From Robertmurraya korlensis (GTDB taxonomy: Bacteria > Bacillota > Bacilli > Bacillales > Cytobacillaceae), in NCBI RefSeq assembly GCF_023715225.1, contig NZ_JAMBNS010000007.1, forward strand, positions 124,001-188,000: 64,000 nucleotides of DNA, read 5' to 3'. This document shows positions 19,333-27,207 of the stretch, piece after piece. The notes beneath the pieces are model-generated. The model ran no database searches, was not told where the DNA came from, and saw only the letters and a program-made list of their open reading frames with translations. Positions within the stretch are counted from its first letter, which is position 1; each line of letters begins with the position of its first letter. The position numbers and the translations under genes are program-made.

Positions 19333-19440
19333 TCAGTTTAAAATGGTTACTTTTAATTGTTTTACTCCAAAATTAAGTGCATCCTGTTGAGAAGGAATAA
19401 AGACATCAATTTTGGTGTTAATCGATTACGGCCATGGCAT
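19333..19440 (-). pseudogene. Remnant of a 3D-domain protein (C-terminal end)
   Basis: Read leftward, the stretch ends at a TGA (19335-19333) and encodes 'INTKIDVFIPSQQDAL' then 'NFGVKQLKVTILN', the usual end of the 3D (Asp-Asp-Asp) lytic domain, where 'G..I.G.KIDVFFPS..DAL.FG...VKVTIL' is typical. Just upstream, in another frame, 'NAMAVID' recalls the preceding 'GYG.AVA.D' strand. With no start and a frameshift it is a relic. It fills most of the otherwise geneless 19266-19578 interval together with two terminators. Confidence 0.5.
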
Positions 19441-19483
19441 TTCTATTACAATAATCTTTCTAATATTAATTACCATTTTTAAA

Positions 19484-19519
19484 AATAAAAATTGAGGCTT
19501 GAGGAAAGTTCCCCAAGCC
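19484..19519 (-). terminator. Minus-strand terminator of the spore-gene group
   Basis: On the minus strand GGCTTG...CAAGCC (19519-19514 / 19501-19496) with an inner GGA/TCC pairing is followed by TCAATTTTTATTTTT. It is positioned to end transcription of the yjcZ-like gene. Confidence 0.75.
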
Positions 19520-19578
19520 CTTAGAGTGTTTATTATATAAAATAAAATATTAAATTTTATCACTTCTAACCATTGAAT

Positions 19579-19770
19579 TTAGCATTTACTATAGCAAAAA
19601 CTTGCACCGACAATGATAAGTAAAATAAACAATACTACAATTAAGACAAAATCGTTCCGATAAGTAGGGCATCCATAACTATAAGCAGGAGCTGTATAGG
19701 TAGGCATTGGGGCAACATTTGGTGGAACATTAGCACCAAGAGTCGGTGGTGCGTTAAGGTTTGAATACAT
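19579..19770 (-). CDS. YjcZ-family small sporulation membrane protein
   Basis: A 63-residue peptide. After a Pro-rich N-terminus ('NAPPTLGANVPPNVAPMP') comes a single hydrophobic segment 'NDFVLIVVLFILLIIVGASF' ending in CYSKC. The segment FxLIVVLFILLIIVGA is the hallmark of the YjcZ family, short peptides made during sporulation in bacilli; their exact job is unknown. The ATG at 19770 is chosen because GGAAGGGAAG precedes it; longer in-frame starts upstream have no binding site. It is the last gene of a leftward group with tgl and the L,D-transpeptidase. Confidence 0.85.
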   Translation of the reverse strand: MYSNLNAPPTLGANVPPNVAPMPTYTAPAYSYGCPTYRNDFVLIVVLFILLIIVGASFCYSKC

Positions 19771-19884
19771 TTTCACACTTCCCTTCCTGTAAGGAATTTC
19801 TCTATATAATACTCTCGAAATAGAGTTTGGAGCCCGTCTATAAAAAAAATGGGTGAATGTCGGGGAGTGTGAAATGAACAAATT

Positions 19885-20715
19885 TTACATTGAATAATAA
19901 AGATAGTGAGCATATGAAATGGAACTTTTGTTATGGTGTACAATTGGACGCTGCATTTTATATGCTCTACCGTTTCTATACCAGCTTGCCACTCGGAATA
20001 AATACTTAAAAGAAGGCCTTGTTACCAATTTTGTTATATAAGCTGATTGATGACTGTCCATTTTTCTTTTTTCATTAAGAATTTGAATCATTTCTGTTGA
20101 TGTCCGTATATTAAATCCATGTCCAAACAATCTCCCATCATTAAGCAGTACGGCATTAAGCCCTCTAAACTGTGGTGTGTTCCGATCAAAATCAGGATTA
20201 TTAATGTAAAGGACATCTCCAGGTAAAAAATGGTTAGAATGAAAAGTAATGATTCCTAGGTCTGTATCAGTATGCCAGCTGTAGAGATATAGATCACGAA
20301 ATAGTGAATTAAATAAATGGCTTCCAATACTATTCAATATGGCATGGTAATAGATGATTGGAATAGCTGTTGCACATTCAAATGCATAGAGTGAACTATT
20401 CCGATAAATATCCAGAATTGCCTCAGCCGGTTGCACATCGGGTCTTAAAAGGAACCCGCCTGCCTGTGTTAATTGCCAGTACCTGGGGTTGCAGCGGGCA
20501 TAAACAAAGGTTGTAAACACTGCTTGACTATTGTTCATGTCTTTCGCACTTTGAATTATGTTCTTTCGCACTTTAAGTTCAAATAATAATTCATAATCGG
20601 AATAATAAGAATAAAAAACGGGATCATTCTGCATCTGTTGAATAATTGTTTTCTCTATGCTCCCAAGCTGCCAATTTTCATTCTGTTGAAACGGGCCTCC
20701 TGATATTTGGATCAT
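19885..20715 (-). CDS. tgl: Spore coat protein-glutamine gamma-glutamyltransferase Tgl
   Basis: A 276-residue transglutaminase that cross-links spore coat proteins through epsilon-(gamma-glutamyl)-lysine bonds. The catalytic Cys lies in 'YAFECATAIPIIYYHAI', as in B. subtilis Tgl (Cys116). 'ELLFELKVRKNII', 'FLPGDVLYINNPDFD' and 'ITKLVTRPSFKYLFRVA' are shared landmarks. The ATG at 20715 follows GGGGG and gives the usual start 'MIQISG'. It is about 30 residues longer than the 245-residue B. subtilis protein, the extra part being a His/Tyr-rich C-terminal tail. It lies in the same direction as the L,D-transpeptidase upstream. Confidence 0.95.
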   Translation of the reverse strand: MIQISGGPFQQNENWQLGSIEKTIIQQMQNDPVFYSYYSDYELLFELKVRKNIIQSAKDMNNSQAVFTTFVYARCNPRYWQLTQAGGFLLRPDVQPAEAILDIYRNSSLYAFECATAIPIIYYHAILNSIGSHLFNSLFRDLYLYSWHTDTDLGIITFHSNHFLPGDVLYINNPDFDRNTPQFRGLNAVLLNDGRLFGHGFNIRTSTEMIQILNEKRKMDSHQSAYITKLVTRPSFKYLFRVASWYRNGRAYKMQRPIVHHNKSSISYAHYLYYSM

Positions 20716-20861
20716 ACAATCCCCCATTCCTATACGGCTTTTCATCTGCATTCATATCTATCGTATTCTCATTTTTATTAATCATGTTAAGATGTTCGTG
20801 AAAAAATCAGCGGGAAGTAAGGATTGGCCTTGCTTAATTCTTCGGTACATTGTACCCAATA

Positions 20862-21365
20862 TTATGGATGAATGGTTACTGCCGTACCGTTTGGGACAAT
20901 CCTTGCTAATTCCTCAACATCTCTATTGTACATACGAATGCAGCCTTTTGAGACCGCCTTTCCAATCGAGCTGGGGTCATTCGTCCCATGAATACCATAG
21001 CTTTGCTTGGATAAGCTCATCCACATCGTCCCAAACGGTCCTCCGGGATTAGGTGCTTTATTGAGAATAATATAATTTCCTACTGGTGTTTCAAATAACA
21101 TTCTTCCTACCGCAATAGGATATTGTTTTTGAAGCGTACCATTTCTAAATAATCGGAGAGTACGACTATTTATACTCACATCAATTCGATAAGGACTGCT
21201 CTCTGGCGAAGGAACGCCTGGAATATTGATCGATTGTCCGGGATAAATGAGGTTTGGGTTAATGGATGGATTAGCTCGTAGAATGGTTGCAAGCGGGGTT
21301 CGATAATCCTTTGCAATTTGATTAAGGGTTTCACCTGTTTTAACGGTATGAATCAGCGGGAACAC
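20862..21365 (-). CDS. LysM - YkuD L,D-transpeptidase
   Basis: A 167-residue homologue of B. subtilis YkuD. Residues about 6-50 are a LysM repeat ('[16 protein letters not shown]'); residues about 60-165 are the L,D-transpeptidase domain with the active-site pattern HGTN...SKGCIRM (His and Cys conserved). It forms 3-3 cross-links in peptidoglycan, probably in the spore. No signal peptide, like YkuD. Start choice is odd: the longest frame begins at GTG 21365, which overlaps the last base of the AGGAGG (21370-21365). A CTG at 21356, exactly 8 bases after that AGGAGG, gives an N-terminus of the YkuD length and may be the true start. Confidence 0.9.
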   Translation of the reverse strand: MFPLIHTVKTGETLNQIAKDYRTPLATILRANPSINPNLIYPGQSINIPGVPSPESSPYRIDVSINSRTLRLFRNGTLQKQYPIAVGRMLFETPVGNYIILNKAPNPGGPFGTMWMSLSKQSYGIHGTNDPSSIGKAVSKGCIRMYNRDVEELARIVPNGTAVTIHP

Positions 21366-21453
21366 CTCCTAGGTAACTTTTTATTACATTCTATGTTAGT
21401 GGGTAAAAGTGATTCATAGTTGGTTTCTTTTTTTCAAGGGAAAGCGAAAAAGG

Positions 21454-21485
21454 CTCATTCAGTAACCAACTGAATGGGTTTTTTT
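21454..21485 (+). terminator. Isolated plus-strand terminator between divergent genes
   Basis: CTCATTCAGT (21454-21463), loop AACCA, ACTGAATGGG (21469-21478), then seven Ts. No plus-strand gene lies directly upstream; it stands between the leftward L,D-transpeptidase and the rightward glycosidase gene. Confidence 0.8.
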
Positions 21486-21597
21486 ATTCCCATTTGTTTC
21501 TCCATTTCTTCCTCTTTTGGACATAGTTCCGCCATATTTGCTGACTATAATTTGTCTAGATAAAGCTTTAGGAGAAACAAAGGAGGGTGTCTTCACC

Positions 21598-22533
21598 TTG
21601 AAAAAAAGAAAACGAATTTTAACCATTTCAATCGTCATTACTAGTGTGGCACTGATTCTATATTTATTAGCTGACCGTTACCTGATTGAGCATGTGGAGG
21701 TCGAAAACGCACTTGTAAGTTCTGAAACGACGAACTCAACAACCTCATCTAGTGAAACGACTACAACAGTCGCTGAGACTTATGAAACGAATGATTTGAG
21801 TTATACGAGTGATACAAAGTCGATTGAAATTGAGAAAGTAGTGACAGGTTCAGGAAGTGATCAGGTTGTGTACTACGTAGCGGATGTTCAATTAACAGAT
21901 TCAAGTAGTTTAAAGTCGGCATTTGCCAATAATCAATTTGGTAATAATATTGTCCAAGTCACATCAGAAATTGCAAGTAATAATAACGCCATCTTTGCGA
22001 TTAACGGTGATTATTATGGTTTTCGTGAGGATGGGATAACGATTAGGAATGGGCAAATTTTTAGAGATAATCCGGCACGGACGGGCTTAGCTTTTTATGA
22101 GGATGGATCCATGAAAATCTATGAGGAGACAGAAACTTCTGCAGAGGAATTGATTGCCGAAGGAGTCACACAAACCTTCTCTTTTGGACCTGCTCTTGTT
22201 AAAAATTCAGAGGCAATTGAAGATTTTGGGGATGTGAGCATTGATAAGAATTTTGGAAATCGATCGATTGAGGACTCTAACCCAAGAACAGGGGTAGGTA
22301 TCATATCTGAGAATCATTATGTGTTTGTCGTTGTTGATGGCAGAAGTGAAGGATATTCAAAGGGATTGACCTTAGGTGAATTTGCTCAAGTGTTTGAAGA
22401 CTTAGGTGCTACAGAAGCCTATAACCTAGATGGTGGCGGTTCGTCAACCATGTACTTTATGGGCGAAGTCGTTAATAATCCACGTGGTACAGGAGAGGAA
22501 CGTGGCGTCAGTGATATTATCTATATCCAGTAA
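21598..22533 (+). CDS. Membrane-anchored phosphodiester glycosidase (NAGPA domain)
   Basis: A 311-residue protein starting at TTG, 8 bases after AGGAGGGTG; longer in-frame starts lack a binding site. A Lys/Arg-rich N-terminus and one membrane span (about residues 8-27) are followed by a Ser/Thr-rich linker ('SSETTNSTTSSSETTTTV'). The extracellular domain from about residue 75 shows the NAGPA/DUF2233 landmarks 'FAINGDYYGFR', 'RTGVGII' and 'AYNLDGGGSSTMYF'. Members remove N-acetylglucosamine or similar caps linked through phosphodiesters, acting on wall glycopolymers. A GT2-GtrA gene follows 14 bases later, so the pair may add and trim sugars on surface polymers. Confidence 0.9.
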   Translation: MKKRKRILTISIVITSVALILYLLADRYLIEHVEVENALVSSETTNSTTSSSETTTTVAETYETNDLSYTSDTKSIEIEKVVTGSGSDQVVYYVADVQLTDSSSLKSAFANNQFGNNIVQVTSEIASNNNAIFAINGDYYGFREDGITIRNGQIFRDNPARTGLAFYEDGSMKIYEETETSAEELIAEGVTQTFSFGPALVKNSEAIEDFGDVSIDKNFGNRSIEDSNPRTGVGIISENHYVFVVVDGRSEGYSKGLTLGEFAQVFEDLGATEAYNLDGGGSSTMYFMGEVVNNPRGTGEERGVSDIIYIQ

Positions 22534-22547
22534 GAGAGGTGAATGAT

Positions 22548-23558
22548 ATGATTATCGTCATTCCTGCGTATGAACCAAGCGAGAAAATGCTTCAATTAAT
22601 AAAAGAAGTTCAACAAAACAGTAGCTACCGGGTATTAATTGTAAATGACGGGAGTTCGGTGGAGTGTGAAGGCCTATTTGAACAGGTGGCACAAAGAGGG
22701 GGCATCGTTTTAACCCATGAGACAAACCAAGGGAAGGGAGCTGCCTTGAAAACAGCCTTTACTCATATTCGCACGCACTTTCCAAAGGAAGAGGGGATCG
22801 TGTGTGCCGATTGCGATGGCCAACATCGATGGGAAGATATTCAGCGTGTAGCACTAGAGTTAGCTGATCATCCTCAAACCATTGTATTAGGGGCTAGGAA
22901 ATTTGTAGGAAAAGTTCCTCTAAAGAGCTTAATAGGAAATAAAGTAACAAGAACCATCTTCTCATTAGTAGCTGGATATAAAATAAACGATACCCAAACG
23001 GGACTAAGAGGATTTTCTGTTGATATGCTTAAATGGCTGATAGACATTAAGGGGAAACGCTATGAATATGAGATGAACCAATTGCTAGAGGCGAAATCTG
23101 CTGGTTATCAAATTCACAGTATGCCGATTCAAACAGTCTATGAGAATAACAATAAAGGAAGTCATTTTCGCCCTATCCATGATTCCATCCGAATCTACCT
23201 TCCTATTTTAAAGTTTAGTTTATCTTCGGTTTCTTGTGGATTAATTGATTTCATCTGTTTCTTCTTGTTACATGGGCTAACGAACAATTTGTTATTCTCT
23301 GTAATTGGTGCAAGAGTAATCAGTTCCTTTATCAATTATTTAATTAACAAAAATATTGTTTTTAATAGAAAAAAACAATCACATATAAAGCCGATCCTCA
23401 AGTACTATAGCTTAGCTGGATTCATTTTAATCAGTAACTATTTGATGATTTCCTTATTTAACGACACTGGTAATCTCTCACTTTTTACTAGTAAAAGCTT
23501 TACCGAAGGAATTCTGTTTATAGTTAGCTATTATGTACAGAAAAAGTTTATTTTTTAA
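22548..23558 (+). CDS. GT2 glycosyltransferase fused to a GtrA-like membrane domain
   Basis: A 336-residue fusion. Residues 1 to about 215 form a GT-A fold family 2 transferase ('VIPAYEPSEKML', 'NQGKGAALKTAF', metal-binding 'DCDGQHRWEDI', 'DTQTGLRGFS'), like dolichyl/undecaprenyl-phosphate sugar synthases. The remainder has about four membrane spans of the GtrA type ('INYLINKNIVFNRKK', 'SYYVQKKFIF'), which help flip lipid-linked sugars. ATG 22548 behind GAGAGGTG. It probably loads a sugar on undecaprenyl phosphate for wall polymer decoration, in an operon with the NAGPA-type glycosidase. Sugar and acceptor are unknown. Confidence 0.9.
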   Translation: MIIVIPAYEPSEKMLQLIKEVQQNSSYRVLIVNDGSSVECEGLFEQVAQRGGIVLTHETNQGKGAALKTAFTHIRTHFPKEEGIVCADCDGQHRWEDIQRVALELADHPQTIVLGARKFVGKVPLKSLIGNKVTRTIFSLVAGYKINDTQTGLRGFSVDMLKWLIDIKGKRYEYEMNQLLEAKSAGYQIHSMPIQTVYENNNKGSHFRPIHDSIRIYLPILKFSLSSVSCGLIDFICFFLLHGLTNNLLFSVIGARVISSFINYLINKNIVFNRKKQSHIKPILKYYSLAGFILISNYLMISLFNDTGNLSLFTSKSFTEGILFIVSYYVQKKFIF

Positions 23559-23559
23559 T

Positions 23560-23582
23560 AGTCCTTTCATTAGGGCTTTTTT
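23560..23582 (+). terminator. Terminator after GT2-GtrA gene
   Basis: AGTCCT (23560-23565), loop TTCATT, AGGGCT (23572-23577) followed by a run of Ts. The stem is short, but the T-tract is good. Confidence 0.7.
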
Positions 23583-23652
23583 GTTGTTTAATAGAAATGA
23601 TAAAATAAAATGACAGAATATGGTTCTTGATAATGAAGGGAGAAAGCTGATA

Positions 23653-24216
23653 ATGAATATGGATGCCATCTTTCATGAATTTCCTTTGCTGCTGTCAGAA
23701 AAACTCGCTTTAAAGAAAATAGAAGACAAAGACTTCCATGGACTCTTTGCGATTTATGATAATAAGAGAGTTTTTGAGTATTGTGGAATTCTTCCGAAGC
23801 ATAATATGGAGACTGTAAGAAAAATGATCAGTCACTTTGATCGTGATTATCAAAAGAAGACCCGTGTGAAGTGGGGTATTTTTATAAATGAAGAGTTAGT
23901 TGGAATCATAGAGGCTTTTGATTTTAATCAGAAGGTCAACATGATAACAATAGGATATTATTTGGCTGAAGCCTTTTGGGGTAGAGGAATTGCTACGGAA
24001 GCAGTAAAATTATTAGTAGAGTTTTTAATTTTGAAAGCTGATGTAAATCGGATTCAGGCGGAGGTCATGCCGCAAAATGAATACTCAAAGAGGGTATTAC
24101 TCAAGAATGGGTTTGTTAAGGAAGGTTTGTTGAGACAAGCAACGGTCTGGACGGGACAAGGAATAGTCGATCTAGAGATTTACAGTCTGTTGAAGATGGA
24201 TTATATGAACGCATAA
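23653..24216 (+). CDS. GNAT acetyltransferase (RimJ/RimL type)
   Basis: A 187-residue acetyltransferase. The acetyl-CoA-binding motif A is 'GYYLAEAFWGRGIATEAV' (about residues 105-122) and motif B includes 'RIQAEVMPQNEYSKRVLLKN', followed by the 'GFVKEGLLRQA' turn usual in RimJ/RimL proteins that acetylate ribosomal protein N-termini or small molecules. Start at ATG 23653 behind GAAGGGAG. It stands alone after a terminator, so its substrate cannot be inferred. Confidence 0.88.
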   Translation: MNMDAIFHEFPLLLSEKLALKKIEDKDFHGLFAIYDNKRVFEYCGILPKHNMETVRKMISHFDRDYQKKTRVKWGIFINEELVGIIEAFDFNQKVNMITIGYYLAEAFWGRGIATEAVKLLVEFLILKADVNRIQAEVMPQNEYSKRVLLKNGFVKEGLLRQATVWTGQGIVDLEIYSLLKMDYMNA

Positions 24217-24254
24217 AATAATGGACCAAACATGTACTAAGGAGGTTATTTTTA

Positions 24255-25187
24255 GTGGATTTTATTGCGATTGATTTTGAAATTGCGAACAATAGGATGA
24301 GTAGTGCTTGTTCACTTGGAATGGTCTTTGTTAAGGAGAATCAAATAGTTGACGAGAAATATTATTTAATCCAACCTCCAACTCTAACATTTCTCGAGGA
24401 AACAACAAAAATCCATGGTTTGACTGTGGAGGATGTAAAGAATGAAAGAAAGTTCCATGAGATTTGGGAGGAAATCAAACACCACTTCGAAGGAGCGACT
24501 ATTATTGCACATAATGCTCAATTTGACATGAGTGTTCTTCACTGCTGTTTGATGGAATATTCTCTTGACATCCCTGAGTTTGAATTTATTTGCAGCATAC
24601 CTCTGAGTGCGAAGGCTTGCAGAGAAAAGGTAGGGAATTCTTTAGTAGAAAGGTTACACCATTTTGATATCCTTTTAGAAAATCATCACAATGCCTTGCA
24701 CGATGCAAGAGCTTGCGCGGAATTAGTTACCACTTGTGTAACAGTGAAAAATAAAAAATCACTTCAATCGTATTGTAAAACCTATCGTAGTATTCCGGTT
24801 AAGAAGTTTTCCGAGTTAAAACCACAAACATATTTTAAACAGAAAAAGCAGAAAAAGTCTTTTGCAAAAGTGGTGATTTCAGAGATTTCTGCCAATGTTC
24901 AAACCTTTAATGAGGAGCATCCTTTTTTTGGGAAGAATATTGTTTTTACCGGTGAATTGAAGCTTGATCGTAAAGATGCAATGCAAAAAGTGGTCAATGC
25001 AGGTGGTACGATTAAAAGTGGAGTAAGCGGAAAAACCCACTATTTAATTGTCGGAAAGCAGGATAAAACGATCGTGGGGGCTAGTGGAATCAGCACCAAG
25101 GAAGAAAAGGCATATGCTTTAATTGAAAAAGGCACGGCGATAAAAGTAATTGGTGAGGAAGAGTTTGTGGACTTATTAGGGAGTTAA
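24255..25187 (+). CDS. DEDDh exonuclease fused to a BRCT domain
   Basis: A 310-residue protein with GTG start after AAGGAGG. Residues 1 to about 170 are a DnaQ-like 3'-5' exonuclease: Exo I 'AIDFEIANN', Exo II 'IAHNAQFDMSVL' and Exo III 'HNALHDARACAEL' are all intact. After a Lys-rich linker, residues about 225-308 form a BRCT domain ('GKNIVFTGELKLDRKDAM', 'YLIVGKQDKT', 'GTAIKVIGEEEFVDLL') like that at the end of NAD-dependent DNA ligase. The fusion suggests a DNA-repair exonuclease directed to nicked or phosphorylated ends. It is a single gene; the region after it is geneless. Confidence 0.9.
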   Translation: MDFIAIDFEIANNRMSSACSLGMVFVKENQIVDEKYYLIQPPTLTFLEETTKIHGLTVEDVKNERKFHEIWEEIKHHFEGATIIAHNAQFDMSVLHCCLMEYSLDIPEFEFICSIPLSAKACREKVGNSLVERLHHFDILLENHHNALHDARACAELVTTCVTVKNKKSLQSYCKTYRSIPVKKFSELKPQTYFKQKKQKKSFAKVVISEISANVQTFNEEHPFFGKNIVFTGELKLDRKDAMQKVVNAGGTIKSGVSGKTHYLIVGKQDKTIVGASGISTKEEKAYALIEKGTAIKVIGEEEFVDLLGS

Positions 25188-25334
25188 GAAAACCGCTCAA
25201 ATTGATAACGGGTTCTGTTACCTCGCAAATTGGACTGCAAAATGCTGTGTTTTCTTATTTATAAAACTACGTTCTTCTTTTGACTTTGGCTCTGTAATGA
25301 TTCATGGATGATTTCGTATAGGTTAGAGAATATA

Positions 25335-25520
25335 TAGGCGGAGAATTTCCGTCTAATGTATATAGAGGAAGCTTAAGAAGCAGAAATAAGCGGAGGAATT
25401 CCGGTTAACTGCTCTAAATATGCCAAAATACGAAGATTTGAATCACATAAGCGGAAAAACTCCGCTTATTCTTAAGGAAATATGGGTATTTCCCAAATTA
25501 AAAGAAATTTTTCCGGTTAT
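25335..25520. repeat. Array of four degenerate hairpin units, about 52-bp period
   Basis: Four imperfect palindromes of the form AAGCGGA-N-TCCGCTT occur at 25335-25354, 25386-25409, 25447-25469 and about 25498-25520. Their CCG positions (25349, 25401, 25462, 25513) are 52, 61 and 51 bases apart. The third is nearly perfect (ATAAGCGGAAAAACTCCGCTTAT). They lie in the 549-base geneless interval 25188-25736, which otherwise shows only the minus-strand terminator at 25617-25641. Confidence 0.6.
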
Positions 25521-25616
25521 TTTTCAAACACAATGAAATCAACAACAGTTTTATCATAGTACCTTGGCTTAAAATGCATTAAACATTAGGTGGCACTTTG
25601 TAATATTCTTACACAA

Positions 25617-25641
25617 CAAAAAGCCCTGCATTTGGCAGGAC
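25617..25641 (-). terminator. Minus-strand terminator downstream of acyltransferase gene
   Basis: On the minus strand GTCCTGC (25641-25635), a five-base loop and GCAGGGC (25629-25623) are followed by TTTTTGTTG. It lies about 95 bases after the acyltransferase stop. Confidence 0.7.
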
Positions 25642-25736
25642 AAAATGTATAACAAATATAAGGAGATTTTCAAACGTATTTTTATAAAAAGTGACAGGTA
25701 TCTGAACACCTTATCGAATGGAGCGGTTTTCTATTG

Positions 25737-26948
25737 TTAAAGTATTTGTTTGATAAAAGGAAGCTTACGTAAAAAGAAATGACTAATAGCAAAACTTAAA
25801 ATCATGCCAAACAACGAGACGAATAAGAACTGTGAAATCATAGAAATATCATATCTATCAATCCAGTATTGTAAGGTAACCAAAACCGGTACATGAATAA
25901 TGTAGACGGCATAAGAGTTAGCAGATAAGGTCTTTGTAAAAGAGGCCGTTTGGTTAACCATTATTTTAAATAGGTAGATCAATCCTAAACATAATCCTGT
26001 ACACAAAAAGGTTTCATAAAAAGAATAAATAAAGTTTCCTTTTGTTAAGCCGTACCGAGTTTCTACTGTAATTAGACCAAGATAGTACATTCCTGCTAGA
26101 AAACTCCCGATAATAAGCCACGTGATTCCGATTTTTGTGGAAAGAGTAGTAAACCAATTCCTCCTTGATGCCATAACCCCAACGATAAAGAAACTAGCGT
26201 ATTGAGGGACATGAGCGTACTCCGCCTGAATAAATCCGAGGAAGCCCTCCCAATGATCAATTGGATATTTAATACGAGTAACAAAAGTTAATAAGCCAAC
26301 AATTACGGCGAATAATAAGATGGATAAGTGATTGAGTGGTTTTGATGTAACCACATTATTTCTATTTTTAGTCCATCGGCTAACTAGCGTATAAATACAA
26401 GCATAAAATAGGAGGTGTTCGAGAAACCAAAGATGAGCAAACTGTAGGTCTGGCCAACTAGGTCCTGACCAATTCTCCGGTTGTCCACTTAATCCGAAAT
26501 ATACATGAATGTAGTATGACCAAAATGAAAGATCGGCATAGGGGCGGTAATGCAAGTAATACTGGTGCATCATGATAGGGACGATAATAAGAAAACCAAA
26601 AAGTGCTGGTATTCCGAGCCGAATAAATCGGTCACGTAGAAACTTTTTTGCCCCTTTTTTTCTTAATGAGGAAGGCAAAAAATATGCTGAAATAAGGAAA
26701 AACAAGCTCATAAAAAACCCTGCATTAACAGCAAAGAATCTACCAAGCTCAATTTCTGGACCATTTTGTGGTTGGAAATACCAAAATCCACCTGAGCCAC
26801 CATAAGGCTGACCAGCATGGTGGACAACTACAAGGCAGGTAAGAGCGACCTTTAGAGTATCTAAATAATCAAGTCGTTGCCCTGCTGCAGGGATAGATTT
26901 TATGACTGGTGGTGAGCTTTTAGTTTGCAAATGATACAAATCATTCAC
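25737..26948 (-). CDS. Membrane acyltransferase (Acyl_transf_3 / OafA-type)
   Basis: A 403-residue polytopic protein with about ten hydrophobic segments. The family hallmarks are 'RLDYLDTLKVALTCLVVVHH' with its active-site His near residue 43, 'FRDRFIRLGIPAL'-like text (here 'LRDRFIRLGIPALFGF'), and 'AHLWFLEHLLFYACIY'. Such proteins transfer acyl groups to sugars of the envelope. The longest frame starts at GTG 26948, which overlaps AGAGG; an in-frame TTG at 26939, 8 bases after AGAGG, is a good alternative. It lies alone between two intergenic regions; the target sugar is unknown. Confidence 0.88.
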   Translation of the reverse strand: MNDLYHLQTKSSPPVIKSIPAAGQRLDYLDTLKVALTCLVVVHHAGQPYGGSGGFWYFQPQNGPEIELGRFFAVNAGFFMSLFFLISAYFLPSSLRKKGAKKFLRDRFIRLGIPALFGFLIIVPIMMHQYYLHYRPYADLSFWSYYIHVYFGLSGQPENWSGPSWPDLQFAHLWFLEHLLFYACIYTLVSRWTKNRNNVVTSKPLNHLSILLFAVIVGLLTFVTRIKYPIDHWEGFLGFIQAEYAHVPQYASFFIVGVMASRRNWFTTLSTKIGITWLIIGSFLAGMYYLGLITVETRYGLTKGNFIYSFYETFLCTGLCLGLIYLFKIMVNQTASFTKTLSANSYAVYIIHVPVLVTLQYWIDRYDISMISQFLFVSLFGMILSFAISHFFLRKLPFIKQIL

Positions 26949-27207
26949 CTCTGTAAATTATATGTACTAATGGAAGTGTAACCCAGTTGTTGGATGTAAA
27001 CAATAGAATAATAGTTGCATGAGTCTAAATCAGTTGAATTAGGATAAAGAGAATCACAAGTATGAATGGCATTTATTGCCCATTTTATATTCGAAACTGA
27101 GCCACTTTCTATAGTTAATACAGGACTTTCCCAATCTAAAATAAACATCTCACGGAATAAGGTGTATACTAGATGAGTTATTTAGTTTATTAGAGGGGAA
27201 TGAAATC

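Noticed and set aside
25188-25736. CRISPR-like array in the interval with repeated palindromes.
   Set aside because: Units are degenerate and only four, with palindromic sequence and no conserved repeat of 25-40 bases; no cas genes nearby.
26945-27148. 67-residue leftward ORF upstream of the acyltransferase.
   Set aside because: No ribosome binding site, no recognisable family, and composition like intergenic DNA; it only overlaps the acyltransferase start.
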